From positions 3,286,001 through 3,350,000 of the forward strand of contig JAVFKD010000016.1 in the NCBI GenBank assembly GCA_036429605.1: a DNA stretch of 64,000 nucleotides, written 5' to 3'. Positions within the stretch are counted from its first letter, which is position 1. Every line of letters starts with the position of its first letter. The position numbers were made by a program, and so were the translations under genes. Of the stretch, positions 1 through 12,404 are shown in pieces. Below the pieces are notes generated by a model. It saw only the letters and a list, made by a program, of their open reading frames with translations, was not told the origin of the DNA and did no database searches. Source of the DNA: Cladobotryum mycophilum. Taxonomy: Eukaryota; Ascomycota; Sordariomycetes; Hypocreales; Hypocreaceae.

Positions 1-266
1 TAAAAACAATGGTGAGTTGCACGACGTTGCCCTAGCACCAATGTAAACAAACCAGTCCGCCCAAGTGGTTACATTCGCCGCATCTGATTCGCCAGTTGCC
101 CACCACTTCTCCCATCGCGCGGCCAAGTAGTCTTTGACAAGCTGGTTTTCGACGTTTTCCCCTGCGTTTGCCCAAAACAAAGAATCCGTCAAGCACGAAT
201 CGATCGCATAACACCAACATTTTCCCCTTTGCACCTTGCGCAAACAGCATTCTCTTTGAAGAAAAC
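1..266. promoter_or_regulatory. Upstream region and 5' leader of the myosin light chain gene
   Basis: No coding region is supported here. The stretch just before the ATG is pyrimidine-rich with ACACCAAC and CCTTGCGC-like runs typical of fungal 5' leaders. The start context GAAAACATGG has A at -3 and G at +4. Confidence 0.4.
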
Positions 267-911
267 ATGGCTTCTAACCACCAGTACGATTCTCAGGCTT
301 CGACCAACTACAAGGAGGCTTTTGCCCTGTTCGACAAGCGCGGAAATGGTCGCTGTGCAGTGGACACTCTGGGTGACCTGCTGCGAGCCTGCGGACAAAA
401 CCCTACCCTGACCGAGATCAAGGAGCTGGAGAAGGGTCTGGGTAGTGAATGTGAGTGCCAACTATCTATTCCGAGATGTCTTCTGCTGCGCCGCGCCAGT
501 TGGCCCTTGCAGCGCAAACAACTCACCGGAGTGTACTTTGTCGCTAACCTAGTGCATCATCGCAGTCGACTTTGAGACCTTCCAGCGCATTCTGAACCGC
601 CCAGGCGGATTCCGCGACCCTGGCGAGCCCGAGGAGTACTGCCGCGGCTTCCAAGTCTTTGATAAGGACATGACGGGCTTTATTGGAGTTGGCCAGCTCA
701 AGTACATCCTAACAAATCTGGGTGAGAAGATGACAGAGGAGGAAGTGGACGAGCTGCTCAAGGCCGTAGACACCAGCTCTGGCCAGGTCAACTACACAGG
801 TATGTTTGCTGTGTTGCCAACCGATTTCGACTCTCGTTTCAGGAACCGATCTTGCTAACAGCTTTCCTTTTCCCCTCCATAGACCTCGTTCGAACCATTC
901 TCGCCAACTAA
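267..911 (+). CDS. Essential myosin light chain, Cdc4/MLC1 type
   Basis: Calmodulin-superfamily light chain that binds IQ motifs of class II (and possibly class V) myosin heavy chains and acts at the cytokinetic ring and septum. Three exons join cleanly: 267-450, 566-799 and 883-911, giving 148 residues, the usual length for this family. The introns have GTGAGT/GCAG and GTATGT/ATAG ends; the second has a GCTAACA branch site. Two EF-hand units are visible: residues about 18-40 (FALFDKRGNGRC) and about 85-110 (FQVFDKDMTGFIGVGQLKYI). Both loops lack several calcium ligands, as expected for a calcium-independent essential light chain rather than calmodulin. The protein ends DLVRTILAN, which resembles the end of Cdc4-type chains. 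The start is the first ATG, in good context. A calmodulin-like regulator is the only alternative, and the degenerate loops argue against it. Confidence 0.88.
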
Positions 912-1774
912 GGCGCGACCCCCTAAACTCTGGAAAACCAACTCGGGGGCGCATTTTTGCATCTACGGGCGGGACGGCGTTGCTTTGCGTGTTTTTGACT
1001 ACGGTATATGAATTGGGCACACCGGGTACGATGATGAATTTGCAGCGAGTGGCGGCAGCAGACTCGTGTATGGATAATGTAACTTGTTTTGATAGATTGC
1101 TGGAAACGGCGAGTTGAAGCCGTTCAGTCAATTGATGGATACCTTGTGCAGTTGTGGTTCATTTGGCCATCTTTTTGCGTCTTGTAGTGATTGATTGAAA
1201 CAATGCCATCTGTTATGCTCTTGCTACCATCATCTAATGGCTCTACATGTGCTGTATGTTGGACTTTGACAAGTACCTAGAATTTGCAACTCCTTGAGCG
1301 CATGCCCGCACTGACTCGAACGCTGAACCAAAACAAACCCCGCCGTCTTCACCACCTGCCAAACAAGGGCGCTGCCATTTGGAGATCCCCGCATTCTCGG
1401 TACCATACAAGTAGATGCATCACCAGCCACTACAACTACGCCAGTTATTAATGTACCTTGATGTAGACTGACTGCCTACACGCCTTAACATCCATAACTT
1501 ACGTGTACCGCATTACTTGGCCATAACACACTCTGTTGCTTTTTGCCGACACCATCTTCTTCATCAGGCTACTTTGAAGCTACCCCTCCCTCCCTCCCTC
1601 CCTCCTCCTTCCCTCCCTCCTCCTCCTCCGGCAATTGACTTTTCCTCTGCTCTGGTAGGCCGAGCTTCATTCATCCCACCCTGTGTCGTGTCCTGCAGTT
1701 CCAAGCGGGTCAGCTTTTGAAACGGTGCATACCCAGTGGTGCAACCCGTGGGGTAGTAGCTGCCATTCATCTTT
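912..1774. other. Intergenic: myosin light chain 3' region and peptidase promoter
   Basis: No gene is supported. The right part (about 1580-1640) is a CCT/CCTCC pyrimidine tract followed by CT-rich leader sequence of the downstream peptidase gene. Confidence 0.4.
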
Positions 1775-4179
1775 ATGCTAGAGAGGCTTCGCATCACGCG
1801 GCCTTTCCTCTTTCTCTCTTCTCTTCTCGTTCTTCTCCTCGCCGTAACGCTGGCTCCCCCACGAGCTCTTCCGCGCATCAACTCCATTGTCAGTCACTTT
1901 GGGCTGCAAGTCCAACAACGTCTCCCAAGCTTTCGTCGTTCCTTGGTGATTAGTACCATGGCCCCGGACAAGTACCAGACCCCGCCCCAGGCCCCGCCCC
2001 TGTTCACGGCGACCCCCGAGTCCATCTTGGCCGACACCAAGAAGCTCACGGATCAGAGCAAGAGCGTCTTGGACAAGATCGTTGCCGACGTGAAGCTCGA
2101 CAACGCTACGTTTACCAATGTCTTGGAGCCTATCCTTCTCGACGACAACGAGCAGGAAGCCCCCAACCGAATCCTTACCTTTTACCAATACGTCTCCACC
2201 GATGCCGCTCTCAGAGATGCCTCTGCCAAGTCGCGAGAGCTCTTCAGCGATGCTTATATCGAGAGCAAGATGAGGGAGGATGTATTCCAGCTGGTCGATG
2301 CTGCCTATGGCACCAAGGACTCTCAGAAGCTGGAAGAGGAGCAGCTCATCATCTTCGAGAAGGAGCGCAAGAAGTATATCAAGAACGGATTGCGTCTCCC
2401 CGCCGGAGAGAAGCGAGATCGCTTCAAGGAGATCCAGAAGCAGCTTAGTCTTCTCTCCATCAAGGCCCAGAAGAACCTCAACGAGGAAAAGGGTGGCTAC
2501 TGGTTCGCTCCCGCAGAACTTGAGGGAGTGCCCAAGGATGATATTGATGTTGAAACCCTAGAGAAGGGTACCGGAGAGAATGAAGGCAAGGTCAAGGTCA
2601 CTTTCAAATACAACCACTACACTCCTCTCATCAAATATGCTATCAATGAGAACACTCGACGTCAATACATTGTGGCAGATTCCAACAAGGTATGTCAACA
2701 TGATGCTACTATTTGCTTGAGGTCTTGAGCTCATTTATTGTATAGAACAACAACAATGTTCTGATTTTCAAGGAGATTATGGAACTCCGAGATGAGGCCG
2801 CCAGACTTCTCGGCTACCCAGATCATGCTAGCGTCCAAATCGAGGACAAGATGGCCAAGACCTCTGCTACAGTCAACGAGTTCCTAGGGGACTTGCGAAC
2901 TAGACTCATTCCTGGCGGTGAGAAGGAGCTTGAGAAGCTCGTCGAGTACAAGAAGCGTGACTACGAGGAGCGAGGTATCCCGTTCGAGGGCTTCTACCTG
3001 TGGGATACGTCGTATTATAGCAGACTGATTAAAGAAAAGGAGTTCAGCGTGGATGAGGTCGAAATCTCCCAGTACTTCCCAGCAGAGTCCACGTTTGCCG
3101 GCATGCTCAAGATTTACGAAGAGATTTTTGGTTTCGTCTTCGTAGAGCTTAGCAAGGAAGACCGAGCGCGTCTGAGCCCCACGGGTAAGTCTGAAGACAT
3201 TGCCTGGCATGAAGATGTCATCATCTACAGTGTTTGGGACGATGAGGCATCGGGTGGCGGCTTCTGCGGTTACTTGTACCTCGATCTCTTCCCCCGTGAC
3301 AACAAATACGGCCACTATGCCAACTTTGGTATTGAGCCGGGTTACATTGCCAAAGATGGTACAAAGAAGTATCCTTCCACCTCTCTCGTCTGCAACTTCA
3401 GCAAGCCCACAGCGACTAAGCCTTCTCTTCTGAAACACCATGAAGTGGTTACTTTCTTCCATGAACTCGGCCACGGAATCCACGACATTGCTTCCCGAAC
3501 TCGCTATAGTTACACACATGGAACTGCGGTCATGCCCGATTTCGTTGAGGCTCCCTCACAAATGTTGGAGAACTGGTGCTGGACCCCAAGTGTCTTGAAG
3601 TCCCTGTCCAAACACTGGGAGACTGGCAAGCAGATCCCTGACGATCTGATTGAGAAGCTCGTCAAGACCAAGCATTTCAACTCGGCGACCAACGCCTTGA
3701 ACCAGATTCTTATTGGCACCTTTGACATGACTGTTCATGGACCCAAGTCACATGCCGAAGTCAAGACTACCAACTACGGTACGCTTTGGAATCAGCTGCG
3801 ACACGACATCACTGGTATCAAGGGCCCAGAGGATCTGGGCGAGGGACTGTATGTGACCCCCTTTAATGTCACTGAAACTTGAATGATTTGCTAACATATT
3901 TTGCATAGGGATTGGGGTAACCGATATGCCAGCATTGGTCACTTCATTGGTGGCTACGACGCAGGCTACTACGGCTACCTCTACTCCGAGGTCTTCTCCT
4001 TGGATATGTTCTATTCCTTCTTCAAGAAGAACCCCATGGATGGCAAGGAGGGAAGGAGATATCGCCACACCGTGCTGGAACGTGGTGGCAGCAAGCGTGA
4101 GACGGACTTTTTGAAGGAATTCCTAGGCAGAGAGCCTAGCAGCGAGGCATTCTACGCCGAACTCGGACTGACTAAATAA
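1775..4179 (+). CDS. PRD1: Saccharolysin / thimet oligopeptidase (M3A metallopeptidase)
   Basis: Zinc oligopeptidase of the M3A family (yeast Prd1, animal thimet oligopeptidase and neurolysin) that degrades peptides of up to about 20 residues in the cytosol and mitochondria. Exons 1775-2689, 2746-3848 and 3909-4179 give 762 residues; starting at the second in-frame ATG (1958) gives 701, close to yeast Prd1 (712, from memory). The catalytic zinc motif FHELGHGIHD is followed 25 residues later by DFVEAPSQMLENW, which supplies the third ligand Glu. The last exon carries SIGHFIGGYDAGYYGYLYSE, the family's substrate-binding Tyr/Gly block, so the splice sites are well supported. The first ATG adds 61 residues: a hydrophobic stretch (FLFLSSLLVLLLAV) followed by Arg-rich sequence and no acidic residues until the second Met, which looks like a targeting segment. 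The 1958 ATG has the better context (ACCATGG). Both starts may be used. Confidence 0.93.
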
Positions 4180-7100
4180 ATAAAAGCATGCACGGGCTAT
4201 AGAAAAATAACAGTATAGACCCAAACGAATTGAGTTGATTTTTATACTATGATGACTTTTGCATTAGCCATGGCGTACGAGTGTTACACGACCTTTACAA
4301 GGGGCAATTTACCTAGTTCATGTGGGATACTAGGTTCAAGGTCTGGAGCTGTTTACATGGTATAGACCATTGACTGGCAAATTAGATATTACTACTACCG
4401 TTTACTATAATTGGGCAGGGGATGCACATGGACAAGGGCCAAGTGAGCATCGCTCATGTCTGACGACGCTGCAGGTTTCCGCCATGGGACACCCCGAGAG
4501 CTGAATGAAGGGTTCTCGGTGAGAAACGAAGAAATGCTACAGGGGTGAAACGGTCTTTTCAAACTGGAAGGGCGTGGACATGGGATTAGAATGGAATTAT
4601 GTTTCAGATGAGTTTTGTAATTTCCAAAGAACTTTTGGATGTTTTGGTCTGTGGTGGTTTGTTTGTAGAGGCTTTCTATTTTCCGGTACGGAGTAGCAGG
4701 GTTTGAATAGAGAAAAGGCTGGAAAAAAGTAGGTTGGAAGGTGTTTGGGCTTTTGTTGATGCCCACGTGAATGAGTAGAAACTGGAAAACAATGCAATAC
4801 AGTACACAAGAGAGAAAGACTGGGGAAGCCAGCGGTTCATGGAGATTGCTTAACCGGGGGTGTTGTTGTATACAAGGGATGGACCTCGAACTCGAACAAG
4901 GCCTGGATGACGAATCAATCCAAGGGTTGCATGGTGTTGTGAAACCGGAAAACCTCATCGGAGGAAAACGGACCTGTGGAACAAACCAGCATCTCTAGTC
5001 CACCCCAAGGACGCCGCATGCGGAAAGTATCGCCTCAGTTAGTCGGTGGGTAGGTGATTTCAAGTGGAAATGGAGCTGGTATCCTTTGTTGATGAGAATG
5101 ATAGACGAGGTAATTCTCGTTCTTTGTTCTAGATCCGTTGGGGGACATGTCTCACAATAATGGGATTGGAAAAGCAAAGGAGGAAATGCGCTGTAGTGTG
5201 GATGTGGATGTGGATGACGTATCGTGCGGGATCTAGATCTTTGATATGATGCAAGACAAAGAACGACAAAAGGGAACTGGTCAACAGGGGAGGATGTGGT
5301 ATCGCCCACGTGGGAATCTTTGTTTATGAAGATTGCAAAGGGACAGTGCATGAGAAACAAAGAAGATTGTCGACTGGTACAAGTCTGTGCATGCTGGACT
5401 CAGCATGGCATGATACAGAGTATGCCTTAAAATAAAAGGACTAGACTAGAAGGCCGGGATTGGTGTGGTAATGGTGTTGAAGATGTTACTCTGGTGGCTG
5501 CGGGGTGGAGGTCAAGTGGCGTTATGTGTTTTCCTCATTGGTGATTTCATGCTTGAAGAGATGCTTGTTCCCGAAGAAGTGGCTGCAAAGCCAATATTTG
5601 GCGTAGAAGAGAGAGGGGGAGATTGGTCTTCCAATCATCATTGATATCAAGTCCAATCTCCTGATGAACACTGCACTGTATTAGCCCATACAAGTTAGTC
5701 TCTAGGCGGGAGCTTACAAGCTGTCGAGTGTGGTGTCACTGGCCGACGGATGATCAGGGTCGTATCAATCGTTGCTCTTCTTTTCTGACATTTTCGATTA
5801 TTCCTCTCGCTTCCGTCTATTTCTTCGTATGTAGCAATATTTTAATCACTTCTACCGTGAGTTCTAATCCAGCGTTCTTTTCTCCCGTGTAATGATATCT
5901 TCGGCATATGGAAGGCCCCCCACGCTGGCAATCATTAATATGGAGGAGCGGAGATACGAAATAATATCCGCTATAGCTGATGAATCCTTTCGGCTAGGGA
6001 GCCTCGCCCAGGTTGTTCCCCGCGTTCTATACACCTTCCATTCAGGGCAGCTCAGACTGAAGAGCGGAACTCAGGTGTTGTCAGGTGCTCTGCCGAAATC
6101 AGTCAACTATCACAAATTTGCAAGCTTACATGTAAACCTTGAACCAAGGATCAAGAAGGTCGGGAGCACATCATCTCGTACTTCAACAATCCCGTCCTTT
6201 CGTCCCATGATATTTGTCTGCAGCCACCCTCTGAGAGGACAGACGGGAGCACGGACAGAACGTGGCATCAGCATGTGTGACACGCGACATGTTTAGTACC
6301 TCTATCCAATTTTTTTTAACATTTTTTTGGAGGGCTTTTAGATTGGGACGGGCCTCACGGTGCCTGCACTGTAGCTGATTGGGTCTAGATTGGGCGGCTC
6401 TTTGTCAGTCCCCTGCGGGCTGTGAAAATTGTTTCTGAAATTGCCGCATGCAGTTGTGCACAGTACAAGTATTTCCTGCATGTCTCTCCTGCACCATGAT
6501 TGTTTGCGTTGTTCCAGAGTCCCTACTTTTGTTTTATTTCATCGCCGTCTTGACGTGTCGTGTTGTTTCGAACAGCAAACCGGCTTTTTAGGGGACTTGC
6601 CAAGTTTCAATCCACAGTTGTAGCGCCCGCGCGGGTCCCAATCGATGGAGAATGCCTACCTATGAAGCTTGGCATTCAGATGGAAGGACAACCAGATCGC
6701 ACAAAATGGTGGACCTAAAAAGGAGTTTCCAGGATATGCTTGCTCGAGAGGGGGGCCAAGGTAGTGCATGATGGCTTGATGGGTGGATGTTTCCGTCCAC
6801 AGAGCAGCCAACAAACATACCCTCCATATCGGTCCGGTGGGACTGATTGATTGGACAGACAACTTCCAAGGGTTACCTAGTGAAGCCAGTGCCTCTTGGT
6901 GGCTTGAAGCCACTAAAAGGCTTCGGAAAGCCCTACGAGAGGAGGAGCCTGGAAACTGCTTGGAACAAAAGACGGATGCTTTCGGTATCCAAAGGCCATC
7001 AAGAGCTGAGATCTTATTTGGGCCCTCTGTTGGGTTTCATGTTGTCGTTTATATCCGTGTCGCGTGGCATTCTCGAACTGACAGCCGTATTTTGAACAGT

Positions 7101-8899
7101 GCTTCGTAATGGCTTCCGTTCAAGGGCTGAAATGGGCCTTTGACGTCGCATCCTGGTCTCAGCGCGGTGCCCCAGTGAACTGGACAGAGGATTCACTGAG
7201 GTTACATCGCCCAAGACTTGGGGATCTTGTGCATGAGGGACAAGAGCCAGATCAGCAAATGGCCGATGCGCTGAACTGTCGCAGACTTGGATTCAGTCAG
7301 CATGTTTTGAATCAAGTCAAAGGGCGCACGTACTAGGTCTTTCCATTCGACGAAAACCACCAGAGCAGGTTGCATATCAGTAACCACCTGCCTTGCATTA
7401 TTTGGCATCAAGATTCAAGGAGGTAAATGGAGTAAATACATCGCCTCTTCTTACCCGTCGGCACTGACGCCCGCTTCCCTGGTTCCGCTGAGCACAAAGC
7501 AGACAAAGTGGAGATTTGAACCCCACAAACATGTTTCCCCATGCGACACTAAAAAGTTTAGGGCGAGAAACAAGGATGGGATGGACGATTCGCGGATGGA
7601 TGACGAACATCACTTGGAGGCATTTTTATAATAATGATAAGTTACAGACTAAGTCGCCTTGGGTTGAGGATAACGAGCCAGGTAAGCAATGTTACTACAA
7701 AGGTAGGGTGCGAGCAGAGTCGATATTGCCCTGAAAAAAACACCATTGGGTCAGTACCTATCTAGTAGTATAGAAGAAGGGATAAGGAAGGAGAGAACCG
7801 TATTTTTGACAAACTGGATAACGTCCCATCCTCTTTCCTCTTTGACTTGTGTGCTTACTTGATACATGCCCAGTACTTTTTCTCACCGTCTCTAACGAAG
7901 GGGATGAATGACGTCCATCTAATCCATGATCCCATTTCTCATAACAACTTCAAATGCCATGTGGCCCAACGCACAGTCTCATTCCAGGCTTTGGCTTCCG
8001 CTGCAGCTGCTTCTGGCGACGGCTAACACAGGCTTCCATCTAAAAACAGAGCCGTCCTTCAAAGCCAAAGCCCCAAGAAGAGGTTACCCAATGATGAGCA
8101 ATTAATCCTTGGCCCCAAGACGCATGCATGGCAAGCCAAGACCCAGACCCAGACCCAGACCCTACAAGGTACTTCTGCCCTCTGTACTGCAGATGAACTC
8201 CCTTTGCAAAGCTGGCTGCCACCCACGAAAGCTAAAAAACTGACAGCTTCCACAACAAAATCCGTCTGGCCTCGTTTTCTAGAACAATCATCAGCCCTTT
8301 TTCTTCTCCTTCTCCTTCTTCTTCTGCTTCCTCTTCTTTCTTTTTCTCACGATTCTTTCAACCTCATTTCCGGATTAGGCATCCTGTTCGAGCCCCCCAC
8401 GCCCTTTCTTTTCTTTCATCATTTCTCCACTCTCTCTGTCTTTCCAATCCCAGCCTGTCTCTCAGCGCAATCTTTTTCCCTTCTGGTTATTGGCCGGTGA
8501 CCCATACATCCATCTATCCATTATTACCTACAAGTACATTAACAGGCTTCCGTCCATCCCTCTTCGTCATTTGTGCCTCCCCCTGTCCGGCTCACGTTCC
8601 CTGCCGACGCACACCCTGACTCTCCCTTCACTCTCCCAGCATACAAGTATATCGCTTAAGCCCCCCAAACAACCCCGGTGCTTGCCGCCTCCCCTCTGTC
8701 TAAGACGACACACGCAACCCATCAATTCGTGTTTTCCTCTTCCACAAACACTCTTCTCATTCCTACATCTTTTACTACAGAGGTATTTGTGGAAGGACTG
8801 TGACGGGGTGTTTGTCTTTTGCATTTACTTTTATTCTCCTGGTGCCGCCACTACTGTTGCTGCTGCTGCTGCTGCTGCCATTTTCTCCTTCTGCCCATC
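4180..8899. other. Long intergenic region (4.7 kb) without a supported gene
   Basis: Only short, mutually overlapping ORFs occur, without splice logic or recognisable domains. The left part is the 3' flank of the peptidase gene. A GTGGAT tandem lies near 5198-5216 and an AGACCC tandem at 8137-8163. From about 8270 onward the sequence is a long CT- and TTC-rich tract with CCATCCAT units, which looks like the promoter and a long 5' leader of the Dal5-like permease. I see no tRNA or rRNA here. Confidence 0.4.
8137..8163. repeat. Short tandem AGACCC repeat
   Basis: Four and a half copies of AGACCC in a row, in the upstream region of the Dal5-like permease. Simple tandem repeat with no evident function. 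Confidence 0.85.
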
Positions 8900-10600
8900 A
8901 TGAGCGACACGGAGAAGCCAAAAGCCGCGGACAACATGTCCAATTCCGAGGTCGATCAGATCGTTGACCCGGACGCGGGCTTGTCCGAAGCCGAGAGGGC
9001 AGCTGCAGTGAGCTCCGATCTACATGAGCATGATACGAAGGCGTAACAAATTTACTGACATCGAGTGATAGGAGCGACGATTATTATGGAAGCTAGACAG
9101 GACACTCATCCCGTGGGTATGTACATACGAACCCAACCAACAACTTCCTTGTGAAATTGGCTGATGTAGCTGCTAACATTCATTCTAGTTATGTCTATTG
9201 TATTTGATGTGCTTTCTTGATCGTACTAACATTGGCAATGCCAAAATTGCCCACTTTGAGGCTGATCTCGACATGACGGACTCGCAGTATAATGCCTCCC
9301 TGACAGTCTTCTTTGTCTCATACGCCATCTTCGAAGCCCTTGCCAACTTCCTACTCAAGCGGTCACGACCCTCCATCTTCATCCCCATCATCATGTAAGT
9401 GTCAGCCATCTCAACCTAAGCCAACGGTGGCGTCATTGCGATCTGGTCGGCAGCTAACTTGATACTAGGATTCTATGGGGAGCATGCATGCTGGGCATGG
9501 GCTTCGTCAAGAGTTGGTCTGGCCTCATGGCTGCCCGTTGGTTTTTAGGAGTCGCCGAGGCTGGACTTTTCCCTGGTGTCAACTACTACCTCTCATGCTG
9601 GTATAAGCGCAACGAATTCGGTGTCCGAGCCGCCATTTTCTTCTCGGCCGCTGCTCTTGCAGGTTCGTTTGGTGGTCTCCTTGCTGCTGCCATTCAGAAG
9701 CTTGACGGAAAAGGAGGCCTAGCTGGCTGGGCTTGGATTTTCGTCATCGAAGGTGGCCTTACCATTCTCATTGGAGTTGCATCGTTCTGGATGGTCCACG
9801 ACTTCCCAGACGAAGCCAAATTCTTGACCAAAGATGACCGCGCACGCGTCTTGTATCGACTAAAGCAGGACAAACAAAGCTCTGCCGAGCACGAGACATT
9901 TAAGATGGAGTACCTTTGGGATGCCGTCAAAGACTGGAAGACATATGCTGGCATGCTCATTTACATGGGTCCCTTGATGCCATTGTACTCCTTTAGCCTG
10001 TTCCTACCCTCAATCATCCAGAGCATGAGCTTCACAGACAAGAATGATGTCGTCAAAAACCAGCTTCTAAGTGTCCCGCCGTATGCGGCAGCAGCCATTG
10101 TTACTGTTGCTGTTGGATTCTGGTCCGACAAGGCCCGTAGACGAGCAATCTTCAACATGGTTTGCGCATGGGTTGGCATCGCAGGATTCGTCATGTTGAT
10201 GGCATCCACCAATCCTGGTGTTCAGTACGCCGGCACGTTCTTAGGCGCCATGGGCATCTACCCCAGTATTTCACTCACGATTGCGTGGATCGCAAACAAC
10301 GTCGAGGGTGTTTACAAGCGCGGCATTGTTCTTGGATTCGTTATTGGTTGGGGCAACCTGAACGGCGTTGTGAGTAGCAACATCTATTTCAACAAGCCGC
10401 GATACTTTGAAGGGCACGGTACCATTGTTGGGTACTTGTTTTTCGGCATGTTCTGTGGCAGTGCCTTGATGGCGACATTACTCAGCATAGAGAACAAGAA
10501 GCGACAAAATGGAGAGCGAGACTACCTGGCCGAAGGCAAGACAGAGAAGGAACTGGAAGCCATGGGTGATAACCGACCCGACTTTTTGTACACCATTTGA
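8900..10600 (+). CDS. MFS permease of the allantoate/Dal5 (anion:cation symporter) family
   Basis: Plasma-membrane proton symporter for a small organic anion; the family includes permeases for allantoate, nicotinate, pantothenate and biotin, and the substrate cannot be told here. Exons 8900-9007, 9072-9116, 9189-9394 and 9469-10600 give 496 residues, the usual size. The 45-nt second exon encodes ERRLLWKLDRTLIPW and leads into LMCFLDRTNIGNAKI, the hallmark of TM1 and the first loop. Later blocks are ARWFLGVAEAGLFPGVNYYL (TM4), FWSDKARRRAIF (MFS loop 8-9 motif) and IAWIANNVEGVYKRG in the C-terminal half. The first exon also stays open past the splice site to a stop codon, so an unspliced reading would give a useless 49-residue peptide. 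Intron 1 (9008-9071) has a CTGAC branch site. The gene stands alone after a long CT-rich leader. Confidence 0.93.
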
Positions 10601-12383
10601 GCGTGGATGAGAGTCATATTTCACAATGTCTGTTGTTAAAATTTGTTTTGGGGGCACCTCTTGTTTTCTTTCTTCTGGGTCGCATCTCGGGAAAGCGTGG
10701 GATCAAGTTACAATGCATCTGGGTTTGTGACAGGCTAGTACAGCATGGGCGAAAGCAGATCGAGGGATATGAGACATGGGCTGCGTGGCGCGATCCTCTC
10801 TTATCTTTCTCGCGTACAAGGAATTTATGGGCCATCTAATCATGGGTGCTCGGCGAAAATGGGTGGTTTGTAGGGAGAAGATGGTTATGCTTGGAGATGG
10901 TGTGGAGGGAGCAAACAAACATGGCTAATCACTTGATGGGAAGAATCGTTACAACGTCTGAGTGAGGTATGGTGGATTAGCTCTGCCACGCACATGATAG
11001 GACCCAGAAGGAAATGAATGACACAAAATAGAATAAAGCAAGACAAAGAGTAAAGTTTTGTCCAGTTTGCCTTGGTGTTGATTGTGTGAGGGGGAATCCG
11101 TGCTTGTCATTGGAATGGGAAGACTCTTGTACAAGGAGTGGCACAGTGGCTCCTGGAGGTGGGCTAGTGAATTGATCACCATGTCCAAGATGGCGAATAT
11201 CAACAAAGAAATAGTAGACACAGTGTTGCATGGCTTCAGTCCTAGTTCTGTTGGTTCTTGCATCTTGATCAAGTTGTTGAGGCAGACAAAGAATAAAGTG
11301 CTGTTGGTTACTAATTCTGCCCTCAATATGTATCATCATCCCTCCCCCCCCCCCCTTTTTGAGAATATCCCTAAAAATGTTTATATATTGATTTAGTGTG
11401 ATAATCGATCGCACCAAACTAATCTCGATCCGGCGCCTATCAACTCGAACGAGGCTAGCATTTTGCGCATGATGCATCATGAAGCACCGGCGTCGGGGAA
11501 ACTAACAGCAAATTGAACGACGAGAAGCAACGGCTGCTCCTTAACCCCTCCATCTGCTGGATCACCTGTCTACGCCAAAGGTGCAGCTCTTGGATTTTTC
11601 AGAAACTCATGGCGGTGACGGGGGGGGGTGAGAAATTAGAAGTGCGAGTTTGGAAAGGGAGGAGGATTTGGCGTGGACGGATTGGGGAAAGAGAATAGGA
11701 ACAAAGCTGAGATTGGTGAGTGTTTCATTGTTTTAGATCTTGCCTTTAGCGGCGGGCGGGTGCTGGAACCCTTCCCCCATTTTGCCATGTGGGATAGCGT
11801 GAGGAGTATTGTTGCCCGTGGGATCCACTTCAACAACCTCCATTGATCAAGTGCTTTGAAGCACGGAATATGTGGCGGGCGAGGAGGGGGGCATCTTTGT
11901 TCTCCATGAACTGGGGGTTTGTATCGCCGTTAAGCGGTGATAAATATGCGTCATGATCTCATGGTGGTTCCGACTATATGCACTTTACTTCCCAGATTGT
12001 TTGCGTAAAATACAAGCAGACTGGTAAACACGAAATGTGGATGGTGTTTCCTCTTACACGGTGCAGCGGGAGGACAAGGTGTGACGCCGCTTGGGTCGGA
12101 AATTCAGTGCCCCTCTGCGGATGCAAGCAGCCTTTCTGCCTCATGGTCCAATCCCAGTGCTTTCTTTTTCCTCTGTATCACATCACACTACAAGGGGGAA
12201 CAAGAAAATATCTCCTCCCCCTCCCTCTCCTCCCCTCTTGTCCCTGGTTGCTATGTAGGTATATCTTGTGTCATGCATCTTGTCCCCGGGGGCGGGTCTG
12301 TGTTGAGCGCACTTTGCACTTGGTCGAATAAAGGCAAGCAAACCGCGGAAAAAGATGGAGCCAGTGAAGGAAGAAGAAGGATT

Positions 12384-12404
12384 GCAGTGCAGTGCAGTGC
12401 AGTC
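12384..12404. repeat. GCAGT tandem repeat
   Basis: Four tandem copies of GCAGT. Related TGCAG/GTGCA clusters occur at 13221-13262, 20466-20565 and 25548-25600, all in non-coding DNA of the sparse region. Confidence 0.85.

Noticed and set aside
1250..1345. Possible tRNA on the minus strand around GTTCGAGTC
   Set aside because: The T-stem has mismatches and no acceptor or D-stem partner fits.
4395..4958. 187-codon minus-strand ORF downstream of the peptidase
   Set aside because: Ser/Pro-rich composition typical of translated CT/GA-rich flanks, overlapped by other ORFs, no recognisable feature.
5892..6296. 134-codon plus-strand ORF
   Set aside because: No domain, no conserved block, poor start context and no splice logic; isolated in a long non-coding stretch.
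7490..7560. T-arm-like sequence on the minus strand (GGGGTTCAAATCTCC) suggesting a tRNA
   Set aside because: The T-stem pairs, but there is no matching acceptor stem, no D-arm with an A box at the right distance and no anticodon arm.
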